64,000 bases of DNA from assembly GCF_024346875.1 (NCBI RefSeq), contig NZ_AP024871.1, positions 186,001 to 250,000 of the forward strand, written 5' to 3'. Within the stretch, counting starts at the first letter, position 1. Each line of letters begins with the position of its first letter. This document shows positions 51,414-61,696 of this stretch, one piece after another. This DNA is from Vibrio gallicus (GTDB lineage: Bacteria; Pseudomonadota; Gammaproteobacteria; Enterobacterales; Vibrionaceae). The notes beneath the pieces were generated by a model. It did not search any database and was not told where the DNA came from. It saw only the letters and a program-made list of their open reading frames with translations. A program made the position numbers and the translations under genes.

Positions 51414-52775
51414 ATGCATATTCACATCTTAGGCATCTGCGGTACCTTCATGGGAGGCGCGGCGGTTTTAGCTAAGCAAATGGGACATAAGGTGACAGGC
51501 AGTGATGCCAATGTTTATCCTCCGATGAGCACTCTTTTAGAATCAGAAGGGATAGATATAATTCAAGGCTATGACCCTTCTCAGCTTGACCCTGCTCCTG
51601 ATTTGGTTGTGATTGGTAATGCGATGAGTCGTGGCAATCCTTGTGTTGAATATGTACTGGACCGCAACCTTAAATACACCTCTGGCCCGCAATGGTTACA
51701 AGAGTTTTTATTGCATGATCGCTGGGTGTTAGCGGTTTCTGGAACCCATGGTAAAACCACAACCTCAAGCATGTTAGCGTGGATATTGGAAGATTGTGGT
51801 TACAATCCCGGTTTTTTAGTCGGTGGAGTATTGGGTAACTTTGGACAATCGGCTCGCTTAGGGCAGAGCATGTTTTTTGTGGTAGAAGCTGATGAGTACG
51901 ATAGTGCCTTCTTTGATAAACGCTCTAAGTTTGTGCACTATCATCCACGCACCTTAATTATGAATAATCTAGAGTTTGACCATGCTGATATCTTTGATGA
52001 TCTTGAAGCTATAAAGCGCCAGTTCCACCACCTAGTGCGCACGGTTCCGGGCAATGGTCGTATTCTAGCGCCTGCCGATGATGTTGCGTTAGCGGATGTA
52101 TTACAACGTGGCTGTTGGAGTGAGACTGAGTTCTCTCACCAACAGTGGCAGGTAACTAAAAGGCATATCGACGGTAGTCATTTTGACGTGTTGTATGAAG
52201 GCCGCGTGGTAGGCGAAGTGGATTGGAATCTAGTTGGTGAGCATAATGTCAATAATGCATTAATGGCTATCGCCGCCGCTAGGCATGTAGGGGTTGCACC
52301 CGAATTAGCGTGTGAGGCTTTGGGCAAGTTTATCAATACTAAAAGGCGTTTAGAGTTGAAAGGTGAGGTCAATGGTATCGTGATATACGACGATTTTGCT
52401 CATCATCCAACAGCGATTAATCTCACCCTTGAAGGGCTACGCAATAAGGTTGGTCAACAACGTATTTTAGCTGTAATAGAGCCACGATCTAGCACCATGA
52501 AGATGGGAGTGCACAAGGATACGTTAGCCAACTCTCTTAATCTGGCTGACCGAGTTTATATGTACCAGCCTGATAATATTGAATGGTCCGTTTCTGAGGT
52601 TGCACAGCAGTGTTCTCAACCTAGCTTTGTTTCTGATTCCGTATCGCAGTTGGTCGAATCTTTAGTGAAGGAGAGCCAAGCTGGTGATCATATATTAATT
52701 ATGAGTAATGGCGGTTTTGAAGGCATTCATACCAAACTATTGAGTGCATTAGAAGCCAAGCACCAGAATGGATAG
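51414..52775 (+). CDS. mpl: UDP-MurNAc-tripeptide ligase (murein recycling)
   Basis: 453 residues. Mur ligase layout: N-terminal [12 protein letters not shown], central ATP site [14 protein letters not shown] (about 111-124), and C-terminal domain (from about 320, [11 protein letters not shown]). Attaches recovered L-Ala-D-Glu-mDAP to UDP-MurNAc. Followed five bases later by ubiX. Confidence 0.97.
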   Translation: MHIHILGICGTFMGGAAVLAKQMGHKVTGSDANVYPPMSTLLESEGIDIIQGYDPSQLDPAPDLVVIGNAMSRGNPCVEYVLDRNLKYTSGPQWLQEFLLHDRWVLAVSGTHGKTTTSSMLAWILEDCGYNPGFLVGGVLGNFGQSARLGQSMFFVVEADEYDSAFFDKRSKFVHYHPRTLIMNNLEFDHADIFDDLEAIKRQFHHLVRTVPGNGRILAPADDVALADVLQRGCWSETEFSHQQWQVTKRHIDGSHFDVLYEGRVVGEVDWNLVGEHNVNNALMAIAAARHVGVAPELACEALGKFINTKRRLELKGEVNGIVIYDDFAHHPTAINLTLEGLRNKVGQQRILAVIEPRSSTMKMGVHKDTLANSLNLADRVYMYQPDNIEWSVSEVAQQCSQPSFVSDSVSQLVESLVKESQAGDHILIMSNGGFEGIHTKLLSALEAKHQNG

Positions 52776-52780
52776 CCGAT

Positions 52781-53407
52781 ATGAAGAAGCATAATAAACA
52801 GATAACGCTGGCGATGACAGGGGCTTCAGGTGCCCCTTATGGATTGACGCTTCTTAAGAGATTGATTCAAGCCAACTATCAGGTATTTGTACTGATTTCT
52901 TCTGCGGCAAGGGTGGTGCTTGCTACTGAACACAACCTAAAGCTACCTAGTGGTCCAGAGTCAATGAAGCAGGCGTTAGTGGGTTATTTAGGCTGTGGTG
53001 ATGAGGCCATTGTGGTATGCGGTAAAGAAGATTGGTTTTCTCCCGTTGCCTCAGGCTCAGCAGCGCCGAGACAAATGGTGGTATGCCCGTGTTCTGCAGG
53101 CAGTTTAGCCTCTATTGCACATGGTATGTCAGATAACCTTATTGAGCGAGCTGCTGATGTGGTTATCAAAGAGCGTGGCCAGCTTATCCTTATGGTACGT
53201 GAGACCCCATTCTCTACCTTGCATCTTGAGAACATGCTCAAGCTTTCTAAGATGGGGGTAACAATCATGCCTGCAGCGCCAGGCTTTTATCATCAACCAC
53301 AATCAATACAAGATCTTATAGACTTTATGGTGGCCCGCATATTAGATCATCTAGGTATTGAACAGGCCCTAATTCAACCTTGGGGTTATGACCAGCGAGA
53401 CGCCTAA
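52781..53407 (+). CDS. ubiX: Flavin prenyltransferase UbiX
   Basis: 208 residues. FMN-binding [15 protein letters not shown] at the start, then [28 protein letters not shown] with the active-site region, and [13 protein letters not shown]. Makes the prenylated FMN cofactor of UbiD for ubiquinone synthesis. Likely cotranscribed with mpl. Confidence 0.97.
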   Translation: MKKHNKQITLAMTGASGAPYGLTLLKRLIQANYQVFVLISSAARVVLATEHNLKLPSGPESMKQALVGYLGCGDEAIVVCGKEDWFSPVASGSAAPRQMVVCPCSAGSLASIAHGMSDNLIERAADVVIKERGQLILMVRETPFSTLHLENMLKLSKMGVTIMPAAPGFYHQPQSIQDLIDFMVARILDHLGIEQALIQPWGYDQRDA

Positions 53408-53660
53408 TATTTACGGCGAGTACCTCAAATTTGTCGATGGCTATTGGGTTTATTTAACTATCTAGTTATTCGAGTGCTTGATTTTTACTCTGTAAAATTA
53501 AGGTTTTACGTGACCGACTTCATTGGATGCAATATGATTACGCCCTTTTTTGTAAGCGGTGTAGTTGTAATTGTTAGAAGTAAATAGCACATATATCTTG
53601 CGTTTTTCTTCTACTATTAGAGTCTATTAACCATCAATTTTATTGAGGAGATTGAGCTGG

Positions 53661-56567
53661 ATGGCATTTGCGATAGGTCAACGTTGGATTAGTGACACAG
53701 AAAGTGATTTGGGCTTAGGTACAGTGGTGGCTATTGATGCCCGAACGGTAGCGTTAATGTTTGCTGCATCTGAAGAAGAGAGGGTGTACGCCATTAGTGA
53801 CGCGCCTATTACTCGAGTTATTTTCTCTGTCGGTGATCAGGTTGAATCTCATCAAGATTGGTCACTACAGGTTGAACAAGTATTGGATGACAATGGCGTA
53901 TTAACCTACGTTGGTACTCGACTTGATACCCAAGAGCAAAATGTTGAGCTGCGAGAAATATTCTTAAGCCACCAGATCCGCTTTAATAAGCCTCAAGATA
54001 AGCTATTTGCTGGTCAGATTGACCGTATGGACAACTTTGTACTTCGTTACCAAGCGCTTCAAAATCAATATCAGCAACATAAAAGTCCACTGCGAGGATT
54101 GCACGGCATGCGTGCTGGACTCATTCCGCATCAGCTGTTTATCGCACATGAAGTTGGTAAACGATATGCACCGCGCGTGCTACTGGCCGATGAGGTTGGT
54201 TTAGGTAAGACCATCGAAGCCGGCATGATCATTCATCAGCAAGTATTAGCTGGTAGAGCTGAACGTATTCTGATTGTTGTTCCAGAGACCCTACAGCACC
54301 AATGGCTAGTAGAAATGATGCGCCGCTTTAACCTGCATTTTTCTGTCTTTGATGAAGAGCGCTGTATCGAGGCTTATGCCGATGCTCACAATCCATTTGA
54401 GACTCAGCAATTTGTTTTGTGTTCTTTAGATTTCTTAAAAAACAGCCCTAAGCGTCATCAGCAGGTATTAGATGCACATTGGGATTTATTGGTCGTCGAT
54501 GAGGCCCATCACCTTGAATGGAGCCTTGATGCACCAAGTGCGGAATACCTTGCGGTTGAGTCACTGGCGAACAGTATTTCTGCTGTATTGCTATTAACCG
54601 CGACTCCAGAGCAATTAGGACGTGAAAGCCATTTTGCACGCCTGCGCCTATTGGACCCTGATCGTTTTTATGACTACTCAGCATTTGTAGAAGAAGAAGC
54701 GAATTATCAACCGGTTGCTGATGCGGTTGGACAACTATTATCTGGCGGCGCTCTGTCTAATGAAGCTAAGAACCAGATTGGAGAGTTGCTTGCAGAGCAA
54801 GATATTGAACCGCTGCTGCGTGCGGTTGCCGATAGTGCTCACCAAGAACAGCAACTATTAGCCCGACATGAGCTGATCGACAACCTTATGGATAGACATG
54901 GCACTGGGCGCGTGTTGTTCCGTAATACTCGCGCAGCGGTTCAAGGCTTTCCTGAGCGTCGTGTACACCTTTTACCTATGCCTATGCCTGAGCAATATAC
55001 TCGTGCAGTGAAGGTTTCTAAGATGTTTAACCGTGATTTGCCTATAGAAAAACAGGCCACAATCATGCTTTATCCTGAAGAAATATTCCAAGAGCTTGGT
55101 GATACAGGTAACTGGTGGCAGTTTGATAGCCGTGTTGATTGGCTTATCGATAAAGTGAAAGAGAAGCGTGCTGATAAGATCTTGGTCATAGCATCACGAG
55201 CGGAAACTGCATTGCAGCTTGAGCAAGCATTGCGTGAGCGTGAAGGCATTCGTGCCACGGTATTCCATGAAGGAATGTCAATCATAGAGCGTGATAAGGC
55301 CGCGGCTTACTTCGCACAAGAAGAAGGTGGTGCTCAGGTATTGATCTGTTCAGAGATTGGCTCTGAAGGGCGCAACTTCCAGTTTGCGAATCAATTAGTG
55401 ATGTTTGACCTTCCATTTAATCCTGATCTGCTTGAACAGCGTATTGGGCGTCTAGACCGTATTGGTCAAAGCTCTGATATCGATATATTTGTGCCTTACC
55501 TTGAGGGAAGCTCTCAAGGTGTGCTTGCCCATTGGTATCATGAAGGCCTGAATGCTTTTGCCGAAACCTGCCCAACAGGGCGCACCGTATATGAGAAGTT
55601 CGCCTTTGAACTTAGTGAAATGGTGGCAACGGGAGATTCAGCGGAATTAGATAATATTATTGCTCAATCAGCCCAAATAAATCAGGAACTGAAACAACAA
55701 CTTGAGCACGGTCGTGACCGATTGCTAGAGATGCACTCAAACGGCGGTGAGCGTGCACATCAATTGGTTGAGCAAATTTCGGCTAAAGATGGAGAGACTC
55801 AGTTTGTGAGCTTTGCATTGAGTCTGTTTGACTGTATTGGACTTAATCAAGACGATAAGGGCGAGAATGCATTGGTGGTCTCTCCTTCAGAACACATGCT
55901 AGTGCCTAGTTATCCGGGTCTTCCATATGATGGTGCGACGATTACCTTTGATCGCGATACCGCCCTTTCTCGTGAAGATATGCACTTCATGTCTTGGGAG
56001 CACCCTATGATTCAAGGAGGCATCGATCTGCTACTGACTGAAGGCGTTGGTGCCTCTGCGGTTTCACTGCTTAAAAACAAGGCATTACCTGTCGGAACCA
56101 TGCTGTTAGAGCTTATCTATCTTGTTGATGCACAGGCTCCCAAAAGTAGTGGTATTGGCCGTTATCTGCCGCAGACTCCAATTCGAATTATGTTGGACGG
56201 TAAGGGCAATGACCTTTCTCAGCAAGTTGAATTTGACAGTTTTAACCGTCAACTTAGCCCAATTAATCGACATATGGCGAGTAAGTTAGTCGGCTCGGTA
56301 CAAGGGCAGATTCAGGCGTTGATCAAGGCGGGTGATGAGAAGATTGGAGCCGAACACGAGCAAGTGAAACAGCTGGCGCAGAGCGAGATGCGTGCTAACT
56401 TGAATGCTGAGTTAGAGCGTTTATTAGCGCTGAAGGCTGTGAATCCAAACATTCGTGATGAAGAGGTTGAGGCGATTGAGAACCAAATTCAACAGCTGGA
56501 TAAATATATTGCCAATGCTCAAATCCAATTGGATTCTTTGCGTGTGATCGTTGTTTCTCACAATTAA
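53661..56567 (+). CDS. rapA: RNA polymerase-associated ATPase RapA (HepA)
   Basis: 968 residues from the ATG at 53661 ([15 protein letters not shown]), the family start, with GAGGAG upstream. N-terminal Tudor-like domains, SWI2/SNF2 helicase with Walker [14 protein letters not shown] (about 176-188) and DEAH box [10 protein letters not shown], and helicase C motifs with [10 protein letters not shown]. Recycles RNA polymerase after termination. The 253-base gap upstream shows only AT-rich sequence. Confidence 0.98.
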   Translation: MAFAIGQRWISDTESDLGLGTVVAIDARTVALMFAASEEERVYAISDAPITRVIFSVGDQVESHQDWSLQVEQVLDDNGVLTYVGTRLDTQEQNVELREIFLSHQIRFNKPQDKLFAGQIDRMDNFVLRYQALQNQYQQHKSPLRGLHGMRAGLIPHQLFIAHEVGKRYAPRVLLADEVGLGKTIEAGMIIHQQVLAGRAERILIVVPETLQHQWLVEMMRRFNLHFSVFDEERCIEAYADAHNPFETQQFVLCSLDFLKNSPKRHQQVLDAHWDLLVVDEAHHLEWSLDAPSAEYLAVESLANSISAVLLLTATPEQLGRESHFARLRLLDPDRFYDYSAFVEEEANYQPVADAVGQLLSGGALSNEAKNQIGELLAEQDIEPLLRAVADSAHQEQQLLARHELIDNLMDRHGTGRVLFRNTRAAVQGFPERRVHLLPMPMPEQYTRAVKVSKMFNRDLPIEKQATIMLYPEEIFQELGDTGNWWQFDSRVDWLIDKVKEKRADKILVIASRAETALQLEQALREREGIRATVFHEGMSIIERDKAAAYFAQEEGGAQVLICSEIGSEGRNFQFANQLVMFDLPFNPDLLEQRIGRLDRIGQSSDIDIFVPYLEGSSQGVLAHWYHEGLNAFAETCPTGRTVYEKFAFELSEMVATGDSAELDNIIAQSAQINQELKQQLEHGRDRLLEMHSNGGERAHQLVEQISAKDGETQFVSFALSLFDCIGLNQDDKGENALVVSPSEHMLVPSYPGLPYDGATITFDRDTALSREDMHFMSWEHPMIQGGIDLLLTEGVGASAVSLLKNKALPVGTMLLELIYLVDAQAPKSSGIGRYLPQTPIRIMLDGKGNDLSQQVEFDSFNRQLSPINRHMASKLVGSVQGQIQALIKAGDEKIGAEHEQVKQLAQSEMRANLNAELERLLALKAVNPNIRDEEVEAIENQIQQLDKYIANAQIQLDSLRVIVVSHN

Positions 56568-56582
56568 TGGAGCCATAGCGCA

Positions 56583-57317
56583 GTGATGATGGAATACCGA
56601 CCGCCAATAGACCCTTGGATTGATATCACCTATCAAGATGAGCATATATTGGTTGCTAATAAACCGGCAGGTTTACTGTCGGTTCCTGGGCGTGAAGAGA
56701 AGCATTATGACAGCTTATGGAGCCGCTTGGTTGAGGAGTACCCGGATATTCAAGTGGTGCATCGGCTGGATATGGCAACCTCAGGTTTGATGTTATTTGC
56801 GTTAACTAAGGATGCGGAGCGACACCTTAAAAAGCAATTTCAATACCGCTTAACCCATAAGGTCTATTATGCCCGGGTATGGGGAACGTTAGAGGAAAAA
56901 GAGGGGTTAATTGATCTGCCTCTGATTTGTGATTGGCCAAACAGACCAAGACAGAAGGTGTGTAATCAAGATGGTAAACCGTCTCAGACTGACTACCAAA
57001 GGGTAGAACAAGAGGCTCAAACCTGTATTGTTCGCTTGCTACCTATTACCGGACGTTCGCATCAACTTCGCGTGCATATGAGCGAAATTAACCACCCAAT
57101 TGTTGGTGATGAGTTCTATGCACATCCGCAGGCGCAAGACTACTCGGAGCGACTTCAACTGCATTCGACAGAGCTGAGTTTTTACCATCCCAAGGATAAC
57201 CAATTGGTGAGTATGTTTGTTGCTTGTGATTTCTTTACTGATGCTGAGCCTATGGTATTAGATATCTATTCATCACCTTCAGAGTTACCTGATTATAAGA
57301 CCTTGCCTAAAAATTAA
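56583..57317 (+). CDS. rluA: Dual-specificity rRNA/tRNA pseudouridine synthase RluA
   Basis: About 244 residues from a GTG; ATG codons at 56586 and 56589 are equally possible. Catalytic Asp in VHRLDMATSGLML (about residue 63), with GRSHQLRVHM near the end. Isomerises U746 of 23S and U32 of some tRNAs in E. coli. Begins 15 bases after rapA with GGAG overlapping its stop. Confidence 0.94.
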   Translation: MMMEYRPPIDPWIDITYQDEHILVANKPAGLLSVPGREEKHYDSLWSRLVEEYPDIQVVHRLDMATSGLMLFALTKDAERHLKKQFQYRLTHKVYYARVWGTLEEKEGLIDLPLICDWPNRPRQKVCNQDGKPSQTDYQRVEQEAQTCIVRLLPITGRSHQLRVHMSEINHPIVGDEFYAHPQAQDYSERLQLHSTELSFYHPKDNQLVSMFVACDFFTDAEPMVLDIYSSPSELPDYKTLPKN

Positions 57318-57320
57318 AGA

Positions 57321-57341
57321 AATGGCCTTGAACAGGCCATT
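57321..57341 (+). terminator. Weak terminator after rluA
   Basis: AATGGCCT/AGGCCATT stem with a TGAAC loop, three bases past the rluA stop; the tail (CCTTACT) is poor in T. Confidence 0.55.
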
Positions 57342-57422
57342 CCTTACTAAAAATAACGGCGTGAAGCGCAAATTTTAAGTAAGGTTGGTACTGCTGATTT
57401 TTATTTTTAATTAAGGGCACTC

Positions 57423-58379
57423 ATGTACAAGGTTGTATTTCTCGATCAGGATACTATTCCTGAGCATATCCAGTTTCGCCCGCTCTCGTTTGAGCATCAG
57501 TGGGCAAGTTTCCCTACCACTTCTCAGGAACAGCTCACAGAGCGCCTAGACGGTGCTGATATTGTGATCACCAATAAGGTGGTTCTAGATGCTTCAACAC
57601 TGAGAAACCATCCGAGTATTAAGTTAATAGCGGTCTCTGCTACTGGAACCAACAATGTAGATCTCAACTACTGTCAGCAACAAGGTGTTGCGGTTTGCAA
57701 TGTACAGGGTTACGCGACCCAATCGGTACCTGAACATGTCATCGGGATGCTGTTTGCTTTGAAGCGCAATCTATTTGCATATCATCAAGATATTCAAAAT
57801 GGTGTTTGGCAACACAAAGGGCAGTTTTGTTTCTTTACCCATCCAATTGCCGATATTGCTGGTTCTATACTGGCTGTGGTCGGTTCGGGTAGTTTAGGTG
57901 GTGCAGTTGGAGAGTTAGCCAAGGCTCTAGGAATGCAAGTGATTTACGCTGAGCGAAAAGGTGCGTCTGAGGCGCGTGCTGGATATGTTGAATTTGAGCA
58001 AGCGTTGAAGATGGCCGATGCAGTAACCTTGCATTGTCCCCTCAATGAGCAAACACAGAACCTGATTTCTGAGCATGAACTTAGCTTGATGAAGCCAACC
58101 TCAGTGTTAATTAATAGTGGCCGAGGTGGGCTGGTTGAAGAGGCTAGCTTAGTTGATGCCTTGCTTTCAAACGAGATAGCTGGAGCGGGTTTTGATGTGT
58201 TTACTCAAGAGCCTGCCGATGAAAATAATCCATTAATTGCTAATGCACATCTACCTAATCTGCTGCTAACCCCGCATGTTGCTTGGGGTAGCGACTCAGC
58301 CATTCAGGGATTAGTCGATATCTTATTAGACAATATCGAAAGCTTTGTCGCTGGTGGTTCGCATAACCGTGTGGTCTAG
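57423..58379 (+). CDS. D-2-hydroxyacid dehydrogenase
   Basis: 318 residues. Nucleotide site VVGSGSLGGAVG (about 156-167) followed by YAERKGA, whose Arg and Lys after the second strand hint at NADP preference. Catalytic Arg in NSGRGGLVEE (about 234), Glu in TQEPADENNP and His in TPHVAWGS (about 285). Resembles glycerate/glyoxylate reductases (HprA/GhrB-like) but the substrate cannot be told from sequence. Convergent with the Usp gene across 29 bases. Confidence 0.88.
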   Translation: MYKVVFLDQDTIPEHIQFRPLSFEHQWASFPTTSQEQLTERLDGADIVITNKVVLDASTLRNHPSIKLIAVSATGTNNVDLNYCQQQGVAVCNVQGYATQSVPEHVIGMLFALKRNLFAYHQDIQNGVWQHKGQFCFFTHPIADIAGSILAVVGSGSLGGAVGELAKALGMQVIYAERKGASEARAGYVEFEQALKMADAVTLHCPLNEQTQNLISEHELSLMKPTSVLINSGRGGLVEEASLVDALLSNEIAGAGFDVFTQEPADENNPLIANAHLPNLLLTPHVAWGSDSAIQGLVDILLDNIESFVAGGSHNRVV

Positions 58380-58408
58380 AAAAGGGTGTCAATGTAACCG
58401 TTTTTCAA

Positions 58409-58846
58409 TTAACCATTAGGTTTGATGACCAAAACATTGATATGTGAGTTTTCAACAACCTTACTTGCGACTGAGCCGAGTACGACCTTATCGATTTTAG
58501 AGCGCTTATGACTAGGCATAACGATAAGGTCAGTGCCGAGTTTTTCTGAATAATCGATGATGGTAGTGTACGGCTTACCTTCAGCAATATGAACATGGTA
58601 AACAAGTTCAGGGTCGATAAAGTTATCGGCAAAGGCGCGTAATTGTTTCTCGACATCCTTTTTCATCTGCTTAACTGCATCTTGAGGAAAATAAGTGGCA
58701 ACCATCGACATATGAATGCCCGGTAGCACATTGAGTAGGTGTAGCTGTGCGTTGGATTGCTTTGCATGCCAAACCGCGGCCTTTAATGCCTTGTCGCTGA
58801 ACCCTTGTTCGTTCAGATCAACAGGGACTAGAATTTGTTTATACAT
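58409..58846 (-). CDS. Universal stress protein, UspF-like
   Basis: 145 residues (MYKQILVPVDLNEQGFSDKA). A Usp alpha/beta fold with the C-terminal LGSVASKVVENSHINVLVIKP. The first glycines of the usual G-2x-G ATP motif are replaced (PSHKRSKIDKVVLGS), as in UspF-type proteins. It lies 75 bases downstream of the TRAP permease on the same strand, recalling TeaD, a Usp that controls the TeaABC TRAP transporter in Halomonas. Confidence 0.92.
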   Translation of the reverse strand: MYKQILVPVDLNEQGFSDKALKAAVWHAKQSNAQLHLLNVLPGIHMSMVATYFPQDAVKQMKKDVEKQLRAFADNFIDPELVYHVHIAEGKPYTTIIDYSEKLGTDLIVMPSHKRSKIDKVVLGSVASKVVENSHINVLVIKPNG

Positions 58847-58880
58847 CTAATATGGCGCCTGTGATTTCTTGAGTTGCTAT

Positions 58881-58906
58881 TGCCCCATAGAGCAAACTAT
58901 GGGGCA
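58881..58906 (-). repeat. Perfect hairpin between TRAP permease and Usp genes
   Basis: TGCCCCATAG and CTATGGGGCA, a perfect ten-base inverted repeat with a six-base spacer, no T run on either strand. It could modulate expression of the downstream Usp gene. Confidence 0.6.
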
Positions 58907-58921
58907 TTGAGCGAAATCAAT

Positions 58922-61495
58922 TTAAACTGATATAGTGGCCTTAGAACTGCGTCGACGTTGATTTAGGCCAATTATTATTACCAAGATTAGGGCTGGGATG
59001 AAAACCCACTCTTTCATTGGGCGATCGGCTTTTTGGATTATGTGCTTTATCTCCCAATCAAAATCAATGCCTGAAGCCTCTGCGGGTGAGCCAAACTCGA
59101 CCATATCTACGATGACCTTATGTTCGGTTTTAGATAGCATTAATCCCATAGAGGCGATGCGATCTTCCGCTCCCTTGGCTTGTTCCTCAAATGGAAGGCG
59201 TACCGTTTTACTCATCTGTTTACCGTCTAAGGTTAAGCCTTCGACTCGCATCTCTATTGGGGTTCCAATGGGGAGCTTCTCGACGACTTGACTGATCTGA
59301 GTTGCGGGTATCTCAAGGGTGTTTGGATAAATCATATCCCACCAAAAACCAGGTCTAAAAAATGAGAAGGTTAGAATAAGTAGAGCTAGCGTTTCCCACC
59401 ATTTATTGCGAGTGAACCACCATCCTTGAGTGGCTGCTGAGAAGAGCAGCATCGCGATTGTGGCAGAGATGACGGTTAAGAATAAATGCCACCAACTGTC
59501 AACACCTATCATTAGCAGTTGGGTGTTAAACACGAACATGAATGGTAATATTGCGGTTCGAATATCGTAGGTAAAGCCTTGAATACCAGTTCGGATAGGG
59601 TCAGATTTGGCTATCGCGGCTGCGGCAAATGCGGCAAGACCAACGGGAGGCGTATCGTCAGCTAGGATGCCAAAATAGAACACAAATAGATGTACCGCAA
59701 TCAATGGAATAATGAGCCCGTGAGCGGCGCCTAAGGTCACTATAACGGGCGCCATTAGGGTTGATACCACGATGTAATTGGCCGTTGTGGGCAATCCCAT
59801 TCCGAGCACGAGACTAATGATAGCGGTAAATAGCAGCATTAAAATGATACTGCCCCCAGAGATAAACTCAACAAAATCGGTCATGACTAGCCCGATTCCG
59901 GTTAGGGTTACCACCCCAACCACCGTACCTGCGGCTGCGGTTGCAACCCCGATACCTATCATATTTCGAGCACCAGAAACCAGTGCTTCTAACAGGTCTC
60001 TAACCCCTATTTTAAATGATGCAAGTAGCGTATCTTGCTTAGCGAAAAAGCTCATTAATGGCCTTTGAGTCAGCAAGATAAAGATCATAAAGACGGTTGC
60101 CCAAAATGCGGACAAGCCTGGCGAGAAACGCTCCACAGTCAAACACCACACCAGCACCACAATCGGTAGTAGGAAATGCAGTCCGGATTTTATTGTCGGT
60201 CCAGGGTCTGGAATTACGGTTAGGTCTGGATCCATTTCGGCGTGTGCTTGATAGCGAGAAGAGACTCGTACCAGAAGTACATATACAACAAGCAGTGCTA
60301 TTGAAACAATCGGTGTTGCTGCCGCGCCAAACACACCCTTAGTCCAGCCAATACCGTAGTAAACGGCAGCACTAAGAATACATAGCCCAAGAATGGTGCC
60401 GGTAAAGGAGAGTAGGCTCTGTACTAGTGTTGGGTTATGGCGACGCGGTAAACCTTGCATGCCTGCCTTGCAGGCTTCTAGATGCACAATATAGATAAGG
60501 GCAATGTAGGAGATCAGTGCAGGTAGTAGTGCCGCTTTTATAACCTCAACATATGAAATGCCGACATACTCCACCATCAAAAATGCCGCTGCTCCCATTA
60601 TTGGAGGAGTCAACTGACCGTTAGTTGATGCAGCAACCTCCACAGCCCCAGCTTTTGTTCCGGGGAAGCCCACACGTTTCATTAATGGGATGGTAAAGGT
60701 GCCAGTAGTTACAACGTTAGCAATAGATGAACCTGATACTAAACCTGACAAACCAGACGCCACCACGGCGGCTTTAGCTGGGCCACCGCGCATATGCCCC
60801 AATAATGAGAACGCGACTTTAATAAAGTATGCCCCAGCGCCTGCTCGCTCTAACATGGCCCCGAATAGAACAAATAGAAATACAAACGAAGTGGAAACTC
60901 CCAGTGCAACCCCAAATACACCTTCAGTAGTTAGCCATAGGTGTGACATAGCCTTATTTAAACTTGCACCTTTGTGTGCAATCACATCAGGCATATAAGG
61001 CCCAGCAAAGGTATAGGTTAGAAATACCGCGGCAACCACCATAAGTGGAGGGCCTAAAGCACGTCGAGTGGCTTCAAGTAGCAATAGCATCCCGGTAACA
61101 GCGGCAACGATATCAAATGAGGTTGGTGCTCCTGAGCGTTCAGCTAATTGGGTATAGAAAATATAGATATAGGCGGCAGCGAAACTTCCAAGTAGAGCTA
61201 GGACCCAATCTACGACTGGGATTCTATCTCGGGCAGAACGCTTACTAGCTGGATAAGCAGTGAAGGCAAGGAAAATAGCAAAAGTAAGGTGAATTGCTCG
61301 AGCTTCAGTATCATTTAATATGGCAAAGTTAAATATAAATGGCAGTGGTGAGGCATACCATAACTGAAACAGTGACCATAAAAGAGGTACTGTCCATAAG
61401 ATGCGACCTGGAATACCGCTTGGATTTCTAGCGCCAGTATCAGCCTGGGCAACCATCTCTTGGACGTCTTGAGGGGGCGTCGTTGATTGAGTCAT
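58922..61495 (-). CDS. TRAP transporter fused permease (DctQM type) with DUF3394 tail
   Basis: 857 residues, many membrane spans. The fused 4TM/12TM permease is typical of TAXI-type TRAP systems (LSGLVSGSSIANVVTTGTFT; GMGLPTTANYIVVSTLMAP). From about residue 725 a DUF3394 domain follows, with a PDZ-like stretch (KVIVDMVEFGSPAEASGIDF), then one last span and a basic tail. Secondary sodium- or proton-driven uptake using the TAXI binding protein encoded just upstream. Confidence 0.95.
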   Translation of the reverse strand: MTQSTTPPQDVQEMVAQADTGARNPSGIPGRILWTVPLLWSLFQLWYASPLPFIFNFAILNDTEARAIHLTFAIFLAFTAYPASKRSARDRIPVVDWVLALLGSFAAAYIYIFYTQLAERSGAPTSFDIVAAVTGMLLLLEATRRALGPPLMVVAAVFLTYTFAGPYMPDVIAHKGASLNKAMSHLWLTTEGVFGVALGVSTSFVFLFVLFGAMLERAGAGAYFIKVAFSLLGHMRGGPAKAAVVASGLSGLVSGSSIANVVTTGTFTIPLMKRVGFPGTKAGAVEVAASTNGQLTPPIMGAAAFLMVEYVGISYVEVIKAALLPALISYIALIYIVHLEACKAGMQGLPRRHNPTLVQSLLSFTGTILGLCILSAAVYYGIGWTKGVFGAAATPIVSIALLVVYVLLVRVSSRYQAHAEMDPDLTVIPDPGPTIKSGLHFLLPIVVLVWCLTVERFSPGLSAFWATVFMIFILLTQRPLMSFFAKQDTLLASFKIGVRDLLEALVSGARNMIGIGVATAAAGTVVGVVTLTGIGLVMTDFVEFISGGSIILMLLFTAIISLVLGMGLPTTANYIVVSTLMAPVIVTLGAAHGLIIPLIAVHLFVFYFGILADDTPPVGLAAFAAAAIAKSDPIRTGIQGFTYDIRTAILPFMFVFNTQLLMIGVDSWWHLFLTVISATIAMLLFSAATQGWWFTRNKWWETLALLILTFSFFRPGFWWDMIYPNTLEIPATQISQVVEKLPIGTPIEMRVEGLTLDGKQMSKTVRLPFEEQAKGAEDRIASMGLMLSKTEHKVIVDMVEFGSPAEASGIDFDWEIKHIIQKADRPMKEWVFIPALILVIIIGLNQRRRSSKATISV

Positions 61496-61626
61496 TAGTG
61501 TGTCCTAATTTGTTGTCGCACAGGCTTGTTGGAGTATGCTCTGTGCTCAAGTCTAGCCAAATGTATGTATTGATATGACTGACAACCCCGAATAAATAAA
61601 ATGGGTTAGGATAGGTTCGGGGAAAC

Positions 61627-61646
61627 AGCCTCCAGTATAGGAGGCT
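61627..61646 (-). repeat. Intergenic hairpin 1 between TAXI and TRAP genes
   Basis: AGCCTCC and GGAGGCT, a perfect seven-base stem with a six-base loop, in the 201-base spacer between the binding protein and permease genes. Confidence 0.55.
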
Positions 61647-61655
61647 TGAATTAGA

Positions 61656-61676
61656 TAAGGGGGATCGACCCCCTTA
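61656..61676 (-). repeat. Intergenic hairpin 2 between TAXI and TRAP genes
   Basis: TAAGGGGG and CCCCCTTA, a perfect eight-base stem with an ATCGA loop, 20 bases past the binding-protein stop and nine bases from hairpin 1. Likely a 3' stabiliser or partial terminator that lets more binding protein than permease be made. Confidence 0.6.
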
Positions 61677-61696
61677 GTTCGTATGCCGCTATGATC

